Assembly: GCF_937920395.1 (NCBI RefSeq)
Contig: NZ_CALEVF010000038.1
Coordinates: forward strand, 1-64,000
Reading direction: 5' to 3'
Origin: an uncultured Clostridium sp.
GTDB taxonomy: Bacteria > Bacillota > Clostridia > Clostridiales > Clostridiaceae
DNA length: 64,000 bases
The notes under the pieces were generated by a model. It made no database searches and was not told the DNA's origin. It saw nothing but the letters and a program-made list of their open reading frames with translations. This document shows positions 8,798-19,058 of this stretch, one piece after another (position 1 is the stretch's first letter; every line of letters starts with the position of its first letter). The translations under genes and the position numbers were made by a program.

Positions 8798-8935
8798 TAT
8801 TATTATTGGTATAATATAAGATATATAGGAAATATTTTATTAATAGTAAGAGCTGTTTTTAAAATCTATAAAATTACCGCTTGATAGTATTTTTTAATGA
8901 AAATCGTAATAAAAGTAAAAACTTATAATTTTAGC

Positions 8936-8965
8936 TTGAAATTAAGGTAATACTTTATGTATACT
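8936..8965 (+). promoter_or_regulatory. Candidate sigma-A promoter of the yicC-remA-gmk-rpoZ-coaBC operon
   Basis: TTGAAA (8936-8941), 18-bp spacer, TATACT (8960-8965), 40 nt before the yicC start. The rest of the 208-nt gap back to the aminotransferase gene is AT-rich without other recognisable signals. Confidence 0.6.
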
Positions 8966-9005
8966 TATTACGAGGTCACAATGAACAATGGAAGGATGTC
9001 TTGTT

Positions 9006-9884
9006 ATGATTAGGAGTATGACCGGATTTGGGAGAGGAAGCTCTGAAAAAGATGGTAAAAGTTTTACAATTGAGATTAAAAGTGTTAATCATAGATATTT
9101 TGAAACTAATATAAGAATGCCTAGAGTATTAATATCTTTTGAGGATAAAATCCGCAAAATAATTGGTGAAAAAGTAAACAGAGGAAAACTTGATGTTTTT
9201 GTAACTCAAGGTAATTATGATAAGGAAGATGTTGAAGCGTATTTGAATGAAAAATTAGCTGCAAGTTATATAAATTGTCTTGGAATTTTAAGGGATAAAT
9301 ATGGTCTAAGTGATGATATATCTGTTGCAACGGTAGCTAAATTACCAGAAGTAATAACCCTTAAACAAAAGGAAGAAGATGTTTCAGAAACCTTTGAGCA
9401 GATTGAGTTAGCATTAACAAAGGCGCTTGGGGCTCTTCTTTTTATGAGAGAAAGAGAAGGTAAAAAGTTACTTGAGGATGTTATAATTAAGTGCAATATA
9501 ATTAATGAATTAGTTGAGAAAGTTAAGACAAGGGCACCGTTTGTTGTTTGTGAGTATAAAACAAAGCTAAACCAAAGGCTTAATGCCTTACATAAGGAAG
9601 TTGATTTTGATGAAAATAGAGTTGCTATGGAGATTGCAATTTTTGCTGACAAAGCAGGAATAGATGAAGAAATTGTAAGATTAAATAGTCATATAAATCA
9701 AATGAAGGAAACTCTAATTTTAGACGAACCTATTGGTAGAAAACTTGATTTTATTATTCAAGAAATGAATAGGGAAACAAACACTATAGCTTCAAAAGCA
9801 AATGATTTGGAAATTTTAAACACAGTAATCAGTATGAAAAGCGAAATAGAAAAGATTAGAGAACAAATACAAAACATAGAATAA
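9006..9884 (+). CDS. yicC: YicC family endoribonuclease-like protein
   Basis: 292 residues starting [18 protein letters not shown], the hallmark N-terminus of YicC/YloC; the C-terminal half carries the DUF1732 pattern ([39 protein letters not shown]). E. coli YicC is linked to RNA turnover and Bacillus YloC has been described as an endoribonuclease. I chose ATG 9006 rather than the in-frame ATG at 8988 because GGAAGGA (8990-8996) sits 9 nt upstream and the conserved protein begins at [11 protein letters not shown]. First gene of an operon with remA, gmk, rpoZ and coaBC, a conserved Firmicute order. Confidence 0.92.
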   Translation: MIRSMTGFGRGSSEKDGKSFTIEIKSVNHRYFETNIRMPRVLISFEDKIRKIIGEKVNRGKLDVFVTQGNYDKEDVEAYLNEKLAASYINCLGILRDKYGLSDDISVATVAKLPEVITLKQKEEDVSETFEQIELALTKALGALLFMREREGKKLLEDVIIKCNIINELVEKVKTRAPFVVCEYKTKLNQRLNALHKEVDFDENRVAMEIAIFADKAGIDEEIVRLNSHINQMKETLILDEPIGRKLDFIIQEMNRETNTIASKANDLEILNTVISMKSEIEKIREQIQNIE

Positions 9885-9898
9885 ACTGGAGGCACACG

Positions 9899-10180
9899 AT
9901 GAGTATAAAGTTGATAAACATAGGGTTTGGAAACATTGTTTCAGCGAATAGATTAGTAGCTATAGTCAGCCCTGAATCAGCGCCTATAAAAAGAATAATT
10001 CAAGAGGCAAGAGATCGAGGAATGCTAATTGATGCTACTTATGGAAGAAGGACCAGAGCAGTTATTATTACAGATAGTGATCATGTTATTTTATCAGCTG
10101 TTCAGCCTGAAACTGTTGCACATAGATTATCTGTTAAAGATGAGGACCATTTGGACGAGGTTGAGAATAATGAGGAGTAA
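9899..10180 (+). CDS. remA: Extracellular-matrix regulator RemA-like DNA-binding protein (DUF370)
   Basis: 93 residues, [20 protein letters not shown], then [32 protein letters not shown], which is the highly conserved DUF370 core. In Bacillus subtilis RemA activates biofilm matrix and osmoprotection genes by forming DNA-wrapping rings; its role in clostridia is less clear. GGAGGC lies 8 nt before the ATG. The 3' end overlaps the start of gmk by 11 nt, suggesting translational coupling. The last dozen residues are acidic ([14 protein letters not shown]), a variable tail in this family. Confidence 0.92.
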   Translation: MSIKLINIGFGNIVSANRLVAIVSPESAPIKRIIQEARDRGMLIDATYGRRTRAVIITDSDHVILSAVQPETVAHRLSVKDEDHLDEVENNEE

Positions 10181-10781
10181 AGGACAGTTAATCGTAATTT
10201 CAGGACCTTCCGGTGCTGGTAAAGGGACTGTATGCGAGGCGCTTCTTAAAAAAAATAATTTCTGGATTTCAGTTTCAGCGACTACGAGAAGCCCAAGAAA
10301 TTCTGAGATAGATGGTGTAAATTACTATTTTATATCTAGAGAAGAATTTCTAGAAAGGATTGAATCAAAAGACTTTTTAGAATATGCACAGGTTTATGGA
10401 AACTGTTATGGTACGCCTAAATCTGAGGTTTTAAAAGTGCTCGAGACTGGTCGTGATGTAATACTTGAAATAGATATTCAAGGCGCGCTTAAGGTGAAAA
10501 TGGCTTATCCAAATGGTTTATTTATTTTTATACTTCCACCATCTATGGAGGAATTAAGAAATAGAATTACAAATAGAGGAAGTGAAACACCGGAGTCATT
10601 AATGACTAGATTTACGTCTGCGCATGAAGAAATAAGTTTTGTCTCAAAATATGATTATGCAGTTGTGAACGATACTGTTGATAGTGCATGTGAGAAAATT
10701 CAAAGTATTGTCATTGCAGAAAGATGTAGAGTCGATAGAATGAATGGAGATTTTTTAAAGGAGGAAATTATAAATGAATAA
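10170..10781 (+). CDS. gmk: Guanylate kinase
   Basis: 203 residues. Phosphorylates GMP to GDP using ATP. The P-loop GPSGAGKG is at residues 12-19 of [56 protein letters not shown] and [14 protein letters not shown] are the GMP-binding and lid motifs. ATG 10170 is the start: it fits the normal length and has GACGAGG upstream inside remA. A much longer upstream extension in this frame would overlap remA and is rejected. Overlaps remA by 11 nt and rpoZ by 8 nt, so the three are translationally coupled. Confidence 0.96.
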   Translation: MRSKGQLIVISGPSGAGKGTVCEALLKKNNFWISVSATTRSPRNSEIDGVNYYFISREEFLERIESKDFLEYAQVYGNCYGTPKSEVLKVLETGRDVILEIDIQGALKVKMAYPNGLFIFILPPSMEELRNRITNRGSETPESLMTRFTSAHEEISFVSKYDYAVVNDTVDSACEKIQSIVIAERCRVDRMNGDFLKEEIINE

Positions 10782-10992
10782 TTCAATGATTAGCCCATCA
10801 ATAGTAGATTTATTAAAAAGAGTTGACAATAGGTATTCTTTAGTTGTAGCAACATCAAAAAGAGCAAGACAAATAATAGAGGGTCAAAGCCCACTTGTAC
10901 AGGTGGATTCGACGAAGCCTGTTACTATTGCTATAGAGGAGATTTATGAGGGAGCCATTGTTGCAATTACAACAAAAGAAGGAATAAAATAG
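10774..10992 (+). CDS. rpoZ: RNA polymerase omega subunit
   Basis: 72 residues, [23 protein letters not shown] then VVATSKRARQIIEG, the conserved omega core that wraps the beta-prime C-terminus. AAAGGAGG is placed 8 nt before the ATG inside the end of gmk. Fixed position between gmk and coaBC as in Bacillus and Clostridium. Confidence 0.95.
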   Translation: MNNSMISPSIVDLLKRVDNRYSLVVATSKRARQIIEGQSPLVQVDSTKPVTIAIEEIYEGAIVAITTKEGIK

Positions 10993-10993
10993 T

Positions 10994-12184
10994 ATGGAAA
11001 ATAAAAAGACAGTAGTCATCGGTGTTACAGGCGGGATAGCTGTATATAAGGCTCTAGATGTTATTAGTAGATTAAAAAAAGAAAATATTGATGTGCATGT
11101 TATAATGACGAAATCTGCTATAGAGTTTGTAAACCCAATAAGCTTTCAATCACTTAGTCAGAATATGGTTATACATGATATGTTTCAGGAACCTAAAGCA
11201 TGGGAAATTCAACATATAACTCTTGCTAAAAAAGCAGATCTATTTGTCGTAGTTCCAGCAACTGCTAATATAATTGGGAAAATTGCAAATGGAATTGCAG
11301 ATGATATGATTACAACTACTATTATGGCAACTAAGGCACAAGTTATTTTTGCCCCAGCAATGAATGTTAATATGTATCATAATCCAATAGTGCAAGGTAA
11401 TATTCAAAAGTTAAAGGATTTTGGTTATGAGTTTATTTCTCCAGTATCAGGAAGGCTTGCTTGTGGTGACATAGGAGAAGGAAAACTTGCACAAACTGAA
11501 GATATCTTTGAAGTGATTATGAGTAATTTGTATCCTATAAAGGATATGATTGGTACTAAGGTTTTAGTTACAGCTGGTCCTACAATTGCACCTATTGATC
11601 CTGTAAGATTTATAACTAATAGGTCAACGGGGAAAATGGGATATTCAATTGCTAGGGAAGCAAGAGACAGAGGGGCAGATGTAACATTAATATCAGGACC
11701 ATGTAATGAAAAAACACCTTTTGGTGTAAGTATAATTAAGGTAAATACAAACGAAGATATGAGGAATGCTGTAATAAGCAAATATGAAGATAGTGACATA
11801 GTTATAAAAGCAGCTGCTGTATCTGATTATAAACCTAAGGTATATTCTAGTAGTAAAATTAAGAAAAGTGAAAATGTTTTAAACTTAGAGTTTGTACGAG
11901 ATAACGATATTTTAAAAGAACTAGGATTACATAAAAAGAATCAAATCTTAGTAGGTTTTGCAGCAGAAAGTAATGATTTACTCAAAAATGCAAAAGAAAA
12001 GCTACTTAAGAAAAATTTGGATTATATAATTGCGAACGATATAACAAAAACAGACAGTGGATTTGGAACTGAAGAGAATAAGGTAATTATTTTAAGCAAA
12101 GATAACGATCCAATAGCATTAGATATAATGTCCAAAAAACAAGTTGCTAGGGAATTGTTTAATTTAATAAATAAAAAGCGCTAA
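10994..12184 (+). CDS. coaBC: Bifunctional phosphopantothenoylcysteine decarboxylase / phosphopantothenate-cysteine ligase
   Basis: 396 residues, two coenzyme A biosynthesis steps in one chain. The N-terminal CoaC flavoprotein half shows GVTGGIAVYKALDVISRLKK, PAMNVNMYHNP and the catalytic-loop cysteine in GRLACGDIGEGKL; the C-terminal CoaB half shows VTAGPTIAPIDPVRFITNRSTGKMG and AAAVSDYKPK with the KIKK lysines. It follows rpoZ by one base with no strong separate ribosome site, suggesting coupled translation. Its stop codon lies in the loop of the terminator hairpin that ends the operon. Confidence 0.95.
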   Translation: MENKKTVVIGVTGGIAVYKALDVISRLKKENIDVHVIMTKSAIEFVNPISFQSLSQNMVIHDMFQEPKAWEIQHITLAKKADLFVVVPATANIIGKIANGIADDMITTTIMATKAQVIFAPAMNVNMYHNPIVQGNIQKLKDFGYEFISPVSGRLACGDIGEGKLAQTEDIFEVIMSNLYPIKDMIGTKVLVTAGPTIAPIDPVRFITNRSTGKMGYSIAREARDRGADVTLISGPCNEKTPFGVSIIKVNTNEDMRNAVISKYEDSDIVIKAAAVSDYKPKVYSSSKIKKSENVLNLEFVRDNDILKELGLHKKNQILVGFAAESNDLLKNAKEKLLKKNLDYIIANDITKTDSGFGTEENKVIILSKDNDPIALDIMSKKQVARELFNLINKKR

Positions 12185-12195
12185 TGCGCTTTTTT
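12174..12195 (+). terminator. Intrinsic terminator at the end of coaBC
   Basis: AAAAGCGC (12174-12181), loop TAAT, GCGCTTTT (12186-12193), then TT. The loop contains the coaBC stop codon, so the terminator stem uses the gene's last codons. Confidence 0.85.
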
Positions 12196-12232
12196 ATATT
12201 ACAGAAAATTATAAAATTAAAAGGGTGATTAA

Positions 12233-14434
12233 GTGTATCAGTATGCTGGAGTGGTGGTGAATAACGATTCAGTTCAAGTAGATAAAATTTTTACATATAA
12301 AATACCTACTAGTTTATTGGGTATTGTGCAGTTAGGATATAGAGTTAAGGTTCCATTTGGTAGAGGAAACAGAACATTAGATGCCTTTATATTAGAACTA
12401 TACCCGCAATGTGATAGCACTATTAATATTAAGGAGATAGCTAAAATATGTGATGAAATGCCACTTCTTAAAATAACTGACATTGAGCTTGTCAAAATCA
12501 TGAAAAAAAAGTATCTCTGTACTTATCTAGAGTGTATAAAAGTTATTATTCCAAGAGGTATAACAAAGGGGATAAAAAAGAAGACATCACTGGTATTAAC
12601 AATAGGTAAGCAGTTAGAGGGTAAATTTTTAAATGAACCGTACACGAGCATCTATGAGTTAATAGAATCAAATAAAATGAAATACAATAAGAATGAATTC
12701 AGTAAAACTTTTGATTTGTCATTATCATCAATTAATACAATGATTAAACATGGGTTTGTAACCACGCAAGAGATTACAATTAACAGATATAATCAAAAAC
12801 ATTATGCTAAGTACGAAGAAAAAATATTAAATGAAAAACAACGCCAATCAGTGGATTTTATAATGAATTCTAAAAAAAAGAAATTTTTGATTCATGGAGT
12901 TACCGGTAGTGGGAAAACTGAAATATATATGAAATTGGTTAGTTATATGTTAAAGGAAAATAAACAATCTATAATACTTATACCAGAAATATCTTTAACA
13001 CCTCAAATGGTTGAAAGATTTAAAGGTAGGTTTGGTCCTGATATAGCGGTTTTTCATAGTAGATTGTCAGATGGTGAGCGTTTTGACGAATGGATGAGAG
13101 TAAAACTTGGAAACGCTAAAATTGCTATTGGTGCAAGATCAGCTATATTTTTACCTTTTGAGAACTTAGGATTAATTGTTATAGATGAGGAACATGAGGC
13201 TAGTTACAAATCGGATAGTGATCCGAAATTTGATGCTCGTGAAATAGCATATATGAAATGTGAACTTGAAAATTGTAAATTAGTACTAGGATCAGCTACA
13301 CCATCTGTTGAAAGTTATTATAAAACTACAATAGACGAACTTTCATTAATTACTATTAATGAGAGGGCAGATGGTGCGGCAATGCCAAAAGTAGAAATTG
13401 TAGATATGCGTGAGGAACTTATGAATAACAATCGATCAATATTTAGTAAGTCACTACATGAGGGTATTGCGTTGTGCTTAAGTAAAAATGAACAGGTGAT
13501 TTTATTTTTAAATAGAAGAGGGTTTTCAACATTTGTTTCCTGTAGAAAATGTGGGTATGTTTTTAAATGTAAAAAATGTGACATTTCATTAACATATCAT
13601 AGTGCAGGTGAATACTTAACATGCCACTACTGTGGTGAGAAGGAAAAAATCAGTAAAGTTTGTCCTAGTTGTGGCAGTAGTTATGTGAAATATTTTGGCG
13701 TTGGAACAGAAAAAATTGAACAAGAAATTAATAGAATCTTTCCGAGTGCAAGAACTTTAAGAATGGACTTTGACACAACACGAAAAAAAAATTCTTATGA
13801 ATATATATATAATACATTTAAAAGTAAAGGCGCAGATATTTTAATTGGAACTCAAATGGTCGCTAAAGGGTTAGATTTTAAAGATGTTACATTAGTTGGA
13901 GTGATAGCTGCTGATTTGTCACTTAATTTACCGGATTATAGGGCGTTTGAGCGAACATTTCAACTGCTTACTCAAGTTTCAGGAAGAGCTGGTAGAGGTA
14001 GTAAGGAAGGCAAGGTAGTTATTCAAACGTATAGTGCAGATGATTTAACAATTAAGTATGCTGCTAATAATGATTACGATAGTTTTTATAAAAATGAAAT
14101 TATGATGAGAGAAGCCATGCAGTATCCGCCTTTCACAAGTATTTTAGTTATAACTATGAGTTCTGAGAATGAAGAAATGTTGATAAAAAACATACAAAGT
14201 GTTGGTGAAAATTTAAAATATCGGATCAAAGATAATAATAAAATTACATTGCTGGGACCCTGTACTTGTGGGGTTTCTAAAATTAAAAATTTCTATAGGT
14301 GGCAAATTATTATTAAAGGCGATATTAAAGAAACAATTGCTCTAGAAATAAAAAATTCTGTTTATGAATCGGTTAAAAATGTTTATAGTATCATAAGAGT
14401 TAGTATAGATATTAATCCAAGTAATATGATATAG
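12233..14434 (+). CDS. priA: Primosomal protein N', replication-restart helicase PriA
   Basis: 733 residues. Restarts stalled forks by recognising branched DNA and loading the helicase. An N-terminal DNA-binding domain (AGVVVNNDSVQVDKIFTYKIP) precedes an SF2 helicase: Walker A GVTGSGKT at 222-229, DEEH at 318-321, and the later GTQMVAKGLDF and QVSGRAGR motifs. Between the helicase motifs eight cysteines in four CxxC pairs (CRKCGYVFKCKKC, then CHYC and CPSC) form the zinc-binding region. Start is GTG 12233 behind AAGGGTGA. It begins a new run with def and fmt. Confidence 0.95.
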   Translation: MYQYAGVVVNNDSVQVDKIFTYKIPTSLLGIVQLGYRVKVPFGRGNRTLDAFILELYPQCDSTINIKEIAKICDEMPLLKITDIELVKIMKKKYLCTYLECIKVIIPRGITKGIKKKTSLVLTIGKQLEGKFLNEPYTSIYELIESNKMKYNKNEFSKTFDLSLSSINTMIKHGFVTTQEITINRYNQKHYAKYEEKILNEKQRQSVDFIMNSKKKKFLIHGVTGSGKTEIYMKLVSYMLKENKQSIILIPEISLTPQMVERFKGRFGPDIAVFHSRLSDGERFDEWMRVKLGNAKIAIGARSAIFLPFENLGLIVIDEEHEASYKSDSDPKFDAREIAYMKCELENCKLVLGSATPSVESYYKTTIDELSLITINERADGAAMPKVEIVDMREELMNNNRSIFSKSLHEGIALCLSKNEQVILFLNRRGFSTFVSCRKCGYVFKCKKCDISLTYHSAGEYLTCHYCGEKEKISKVCPSCGSSYVKYFGVGTEKIEQEINRIFPSARTLRMDFDTTRKKNSYEYIYNTFKSKGADILIGTQMVAKGLDFKDVTLVGVIAADLSLNLPDYRAFERTFQLLTQVSGRAGRGSKEGKVVIQTYSADDLTIKYAANNDYDSFYKNEIMMREAMQYPPFTSILVITMSSENEEMLIKNIQSVGENLKYRIKDNNKITLLGPCTCGVSKIKNFYRWQIIIKGDIKETIALEIKNSVYESVKNVYSIIRVSIDINPSNMI

Positions 14435-14472
14435 ATCAAAAACTTATAATTGAGTTAGAAGGAGGTTAATAC

Positions 14473-14925
14473 ATGGCAACAAGAACGATTAGAATATATG
14501 GTGATGAGTTATTAAGAAAAAAAAGTAGGGTTGTAGATGAAGTTAATCAAAGAATTTTATTGTTAATCAAGGATATGAAAGAAACTATGTATGTTTCTAA
14601 TGGGATAGGACTTGCGGCGCCGCAGGTTGGCATTTTAAAAAGAATAGTTGTTATTGATATTGGTGAGGGGCTTATAGCGTTAATAAATCCGAAGATTGTT
14701 AAAAGGGAAGGTTCACAAATCGCAAGCGAGGGTTGTTTAAGCATACCAGGAACACAAAAAAATGTAGATAGACCAGAAAAAGTAAGTGTTTCCGCATTAA
14801 ATGAAATGGGCGAGAAAATCGTAATAGAGGGAGAAGGTCTTCTTGCAAGAGCACTCTGCCATGAAATTGATCATTTAGATGGTATATTGTTTATAGACAA
14901 AGCAATAGAGGGTGAGATGCAATAA
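14473..14925 (+). CDS. def: Peptide deformylase
   Basis: 150 residues. Removes the N-formyl group from nascent proteins, a metalloenzyme. Three family motifs are intact: GIGLAAPQ (44-51), EGCLS with metal ligand Cys88, and HEIDH with ligands His130 and His134 and catalytic Glu131. AGAAGGAGG precedes the ATG. One base separates it from fmt, the enzyme that adds the formyl group to initiator tRNA, the usual pairing. Confidence 0.96.
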   Translation: MATRTIRIYGDELLRKKSRVVDEVNQRILLLIKDMKETMYVSNGIGLAAPQVGILKRIVVIDIGEGLIALINPKIVKREGSQIASEGCLSIPGTQKNVDRPEKVSVSALNEMGEKIVIEGEGLLARALCHEIDHLDGILFIDKAIEGEMQ

Positions 14926-14926
14926 T

Positions 14927-15856
14927 ATGAAGATTATTTTTATGGGAACACCAGAATTTTCAGTACCATCTCTGCAATCACTTATTAATGAATTCCAAGT
15001 TTCGGCTGTATTTACTCAGCCAGATAGACCAAAAGGAAGAGGCAAAAATTTAGCTATGTCAGCTGTTAAGCAGTTAGCAATAACGTATAATATACCAGTA
15101 TATCAGCCTTTAAAACTTAGAAATAATGTTGAAATGATAGATATAATTAAGAATTTAAAACCAGATTTTATTGTAGTGGTAGCATTTGGGCAAATTCTTC
15201 CAAAGTCAGTTTTAGATATTCCCAAATATGGATGTATAAATTTGCACGCATCTTTGTTGCCAAAATATAGAGGCGCAGCACCTATAAATTGGTGCATAAT
15301 TAATGGGGAGAGTAGTTCTGGTAACACAACAATGCTTATGGATGTTGGCCTTGATACTGGTGATATGCTTTTAACAAATGAGGTTGAAATTACTACAGAT
15401 ATCACAGCTGGGGAACTTACAGATGTTCTTAGTAGTAGTGGTGCACAGCTATTAGTTGAAACAATAAATGCAGTAATAAACAATAAAATTAAACCCATTA
15501 AACAAGAAGATAAGTTTAGTACATATGCGTCTAAGTTAGATAAGAAAATGGCGAGTATTGACTGGGCATGTAGTAATATTGATATTCATAATTTTATAAG
15601 AGGTTTAAATCCATCACCAATTGCTTATACTCATTATGATGATAACGTAATGAAAATATATAAGTCAAGAATATTAAATGAGTTATCAGATAAACAGGTT
15701 GGATGCATTATAGATGTTTCAAAAGATGGGTTAAGGGTATCAACTGGCAGTGGGGTTTTACTTATTGAGGAAATTCAGTTTCCAGGTAAAAAACCTTTAA
15801 AAGTAAAGGATTATATAATAGGTAATAAAATAGATTTAGGCACGATACTTAAATAA
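14927..15856 (+). CDS. fmt: Methionyl-tRNA formyltransferase
   Basis: 309 residues. Transfers formyl from 10-formyl-THF to Met-tRNAfMet. Begins [28 protein letters not shown], the catalytic [16 protein letters not shown], and [14 protein letters not shown] follow, then a smaller C-terminal OB-type domain. I chose ATG 14927, where the conserved protein starts and which has GAGGGTGAG upstream in def; an ATG at 14912 in frame would add five residues not seen in the family. Downstream, rsmB follows after 30 nt. Confidence 0.95.
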   Translation: MKIIFMGTPEFSVPSLQSLINEFQVSAVFTQPDRPKGRGKNLAMSAVKQLAITYNIPVYQPLKLRNNVEMIDIIKNLKPDFIVVVAFGQILPKSVLDIPKYGCINLHASLLPKYRGAAPINWCIINGESSSGNTTMLMDVGLDTGDMLLTNEVEITTDITAGELTDVLSSSGAQLLVETINAVINNKIKPIKQEDKFSTYASKLDKKMASIDWACSNIDIHNFIRGLNPSPIAYTHYDDNVMKIYKSRILNELSDKQVGCIIDVSKDGLRVSTGSGVLLIEEIQFPGKKPLKVKDYIIGNKIDLGTILK

Positions 15857-15886
15857 TTAAATCACAAGGGAAATTGAGGTAAGAGT

Positions 15887-17215
15887 ATGAGCAATAGTAG
15901 ACTGGTTGCAGTTACAATTATAGAAAAAGTATTAAATGAGAATGCTTATTCGAATATTGTTTTAGGATTAGAGCTTAATAAATCAGAACTAAACGATAAA
16001 GATAAAGCGTTAGTTACAGAAATAGTTTATGGAACTCTAAAATACAAATATACTATAGATAAAATATTGCAACACTTTGTTAAAAATGGTTTTGATAAGT
16101 TAGAAAGTTTTGTTTTAAATATATTAAGAATATCAGTTTATCAAATTAGATATTTAGATAAAGTACCGAGTTTTGCAACTGTTAATGAGGCTGTAAATTT
16201 AACTAAGAAAAAGAGTAACATAGGAGCATCAAAACTTGTTAATGGTGTACTTAGAAGTTACCTTAGGGAAACAGGTGAAAAGTACTATAACAAAGAGAAT
16301 GATATTGAAAGATTATGTTTCGAGTATTCATTTACTAAGGCATTGGTTAAACTATTTATAAAGCAATATGGATTTCAAAAAGCTGAAGAAATTCTAAAGG
16401 GATTAAATTATAAGCCTGATGTTACAGTTAGGGTTAATACTTTAAAATTAACTTATAAAGAAATATGGGAAAAGCTTATAGAAAATGGTTATAATATAGA
16501 AGAAGGTTATGCGTCACCAGAAGCAATACGAATTATTAAAGGTAAAAACATAGAAAATAACATTTTATTTAACGAAGGTAATATAACGGTTCAAGATGAA
16601 AGCGCAATGCTTACGGCACCTTCTATGGATCTAAAACCAAATATGAAAGTCTTAGATCTTTGCAGTGCACCAGGTGGAAAAACAACGCATATAGCAGAGC
16701 TTATGAAAAATACAGGTCATGTCCTAGCGTTTGATATACATAAAAACAAATTGTCTTTAATAGAAGAAAATATAAAGCGAATAGGAATTACAAATACAAC
16801 TTGTGAAGCTCAAGATGCTACTGTATATGCTCCAGGTTTGTTTGAATATGCTGATAGAGTGCTTATAGATGTACCATGTTCAGGGCTAGGAATTATCAGG
16901 AAAAAACCTGAAATAAAGTGGAGCAAAAATATAAAAGATATAAATAATATAATAGATATACAAAGACGTATAATGGATAATGCATCAAAATACGTAAAAA
17001 AAGGCGGAGTACTTTTGTATTCAACATGTACCCTTAATAAAGATGAAAACGAAGGCAATATTGATTGGTTTGTAGAGTCACACTGCGAGTTTAAGATAGA
17101 ACCTGTATTTTTAGGGGAATTTGATAATATAAAATATAACGACAAAGGGTATGTTACTATATTTCCAAATGAATACATGGATGGCTTTTTTATAGCTAAA
17201 CTTATAAAAGCTTAG
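15887..17215 (+). CDS. rsmB: 16S rRNA (cytosine-967-C5)-methyltransferase
   Basis: 442 residues. N-terminal NusB-like RNA-binding domain (about 1-140: LVAVTIIEKVLNENAYSNI, ALVTEIVYGTLKYK) fused to a SAM methyltransferase with the SAM loop LDLCSAPGGKTTHIAE, the DVPCSGLGIIRKKPEIKW catalytic-base motif and the nucleophile cysteine in LLYSTCTLNKDENE. Same direction as fmt with a 30-nt gap; rlmN follows, giving two consecutive rRNA-modification genes. RBS GAGGTAAG. Confidence 0.94.
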   Translation: MSNSRLVAVTIIEKVLNENAYSNIVLGLELNKSELNDKDKALVTEIVYGTLKYKYTIDKILQHFVKNGFDKLESFVLNILRISVYQIRYLDKVPSFATVNEAVNLTKKKSNIGASKLVNGVLRSYLRETGEKYYNKENDIERLCFEYSFTKALVKLFIKQYGFQKAEEILKGLNYKPDVTVRVNTLKLTYKEIWEKLIENGYNIEEGYASPEAIRIIKGKNIENNILFNEGNITVQDESAMLTAPSMDLKPNMKVLDLCSAPGGKTTHIAELMKNTGHVLAFDIHKNKLSLIEENIKRIGITNTTCEAQDATVYAPGLFEYADRVLIDVPCSGLGIIRKKPEIKWSKNIKDINNIIDIQRRIMDNASKYVKKGGVLLYSTCTLNKDENEGNIDWFVESHCEFKIEPVFLGEFDNIKYNDKGYVTIFPNEYMDGFFIAKLIKA

Positions 17216-17261
17216 CGGCGATATAAAGCTCGTGAGTGTATAAAACGATTGGGTGTGTAAA

Positions 17262-18299
17262 ATGATAAATATATTAGATATGGATTTAGAAGAACTGAAG
17301 CAGTGGATGAAAAGTAATGGGGGAAGTAAATTTAGGGCTAAACAAGTATATGATTGGATTTATAAGGATATTTGGAAATTCGAAGATATGAATAATATTC
17401 CACAAAGTATAAAGGAAAAGTTACAAACAAATTTTTATATAGGAATACCAAAGCTTGTAGAAGAATATACTTCTAAACATAATGATACAAGAAAATATCT
17501 CTTTGAACTGGGCGATGGTAATTTAATTGAATGTGTTGTTATGAAATATAAACATGGGAATTCTATATGTATATCTACTCAAGTTGGATGTAGAATGGGA
17601 TGTAAATTTTGTGCATCTACTATCGGAGGAATGATTAGGAATATAACCCCGGGAGAAATGCTTGCTCAAATATTAAAATCACAACATCTGATTAACGAGC
17701 GAATTTCTAATGTCGTACTAATGGGAAGCGGCGAACCATTTGACAATTTTGACAATGTAATGAAATTCCTTGAAATTGTAAATTCACAAAATGGATTAAA
17801 TATCGGACAAAGACATATAACTATATCTACGTGTGGTATAGTACCAAAAATTAAAGAGTTTGCAGATTTTAATATGCAAACTACACTTGCTATTTCACTT
17901 CATGCACCTAGTGATGAAATCAGAATGAAGAGTATGCCAATTGCAAATAAGTATTCTATTGCAGAAATTATTGATGTTTCTAAGTATTATATAGACAAAA
18001 CTAATAGGCGAATAACATTTGAATATGCTCTTGTTAAGGGACTTAATGATAGTAAGGTAGATGCGGAAAAACTAAGTACTTTGTTAAAAGATATGTTATG
18101 CCATGTTAATTTAATCCCAGTTAATGAGATTAAAGAAAATGAACTAAAAAGATCTTCAAATGATGATGTGGCTGAGTTTAAGAGGGTCCTTGAGGCTAAT
18201 AACATTCAGACTACGATAAGACGAGAAATGGGGCTAGATATTAATGCTGCATGTGGACAGCTTAGAAGAAGTCATATTAAAAGTGAAGAACTTAAATGA
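17262..18299 (+). CDS. rlmN: Dual-specificity 23S rRNA A2503 / tRNA A37 methyltransferase, radical SAM
   Basis: 345 residues. Makes 2-methyladenosine in 23S rRNA and some tRNAs. Radical-SAM cluster motif CRMGCKFC with Cys110, Cys114 and Cys117; the methyl-carrying cysteine is Cys331 in [20 protein letters not shown] is the SAM GGEP-like motif. I took ATG 17262 over the GTG three codons earlier because GGGTGTG is spaced correctly for it and the family begins with a short lead into [12 protein letters not shown]. Ends 12 nt before stp. Confidence 0.94.
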   Translation: MINILDMDLEELKQWMKSNGGSKFRAKQVYDWIYKDIWKFEDMNNIPQSIKEKLQTNFYIGIPKLVEEYTSKHNDTRKYLFELGDGNLIECVVMKYKHGNSICISTQVGCRMGCKFCASTIGGMIRNITPGEMLAQILKSQHLINERISNVVLMGSGEPFDNFDNVMKFLEIVNSQNGLNIGQRHITISTCGIVPKIKEFADFNMQTTLAISLHAPSDEIRMKSMPIANKYSIAEIIDVSKYYIDKTNRRITFEYALVKGLNDSKVDAEKLSTLLKDMLCHVNLIPVNEIKENELKRSSNDDVAEFKRVLEANNIQTTIRREMGLDINAACGQLRRSHIKSEELK

Positions 18300-18311
18300 G
18301 GAGGTATAACA

Positions 18312-19058
18312 ATGCTTGGGGTTTTATCAGATGTTGGGAATGTTAGAAAAATAAATGAAGACTCTGTAGGTTATTTAGAAAGTAGTGATTATGATATTTA
18401 TGTTGTTGCGGATGGCATGGGAGGACACAATGCTGGTGAAGTAGCAAGTGATTTAGCAATTAAGGTTATAATGGAATATATAAAGAATAATTATAAAGAT
18501 AAAGAACTTAAAAAAGTTCTTTCAGAAAGTATAAAATGTGCAAACAAGAAAATTTATGAGATGGCGAGTCAAAGCGATTCACTTAAAGGAATGGGTACAA
18601 CTATAACAATTTGTTTTAGAAAACAGAATGAAATGATTGTTGCAAATGTAGGGGATAGTAGTTGTTATATTATAGACAGCAAAAGAAAATTAGTGAAAGT
18701 TACAAGGGACCATTCACTAGTGCAACAGTTGTTAGATAATGGAACTATAACTGAAGAAAAGGCAAGAAATCATCCAAATAAAAATATTATAACAAGGGCA
18801 CTTGGAACAAATGAGTTAGTAGAAGTTGATTTGTTTGACCTTGATTTGACCAATGTGATTAAATGTATTTTATGTACAGATGGTCTTACTAATGATGTGA
18901 CTTATTCTGAAATGTATGATATTATTGTTGAAAATGATAATGCTACAAGTTGTAAAATGTTAGTTGATTTAAGCAAATTTAATGGAGGACGTGATAATAT
19001 ATCGGTTATCGTGTTTGAAGGAGAGTGCAGAGATGATAGGAACCATATTAGGGAGTAG
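18312..19058 (+). CDS. stp: PP2C-type serine/threonine phosphatase
   Basis: 248 residues, also called PrpC. Reverses phosphorylation by the neighbouring PASTA kinase. Metal-binding PPM motifs: GVLSDVGNVRKINEDS, VVADGMGGHNAGEVAS, VGDSSCYII, CTDGLTNDV and GGRDNISVIV. GAGGAGG precedes the ATG. It overlaps the kinase start by 26 nt, the usual coupling of the two antagonists. Confidence 0.95.
   Translation: MLGVLSDVGNVRKINEDSVGYLESSDYDIYVVADGMGGHNAGEVASDLAIKVIMEYIKNNYKDKELKKVLSESIKCANKKIYEMASQSDSLKGMGTTITICFRKQNEMIVANVGDSSCYIIDSKRKLVKVTRDHSLVQQLLDNGTITEEKARNHPNKNIITRALGTNELVEVDLFDLDLTNVIKCILCTDGLTNDVTYSEMYDIIVENDNATSCKMLVDLSKFNGGRDNISVIVFEGECRDDRNHIRE

Noticed and set aside
10029..10169. N-terminal extension of guanylate kinase
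   Set aside because: The in-frame extension overlaps almost half of remA and adds 47 residues not found in guanylate kinases; ATG 10170 gives the family length.
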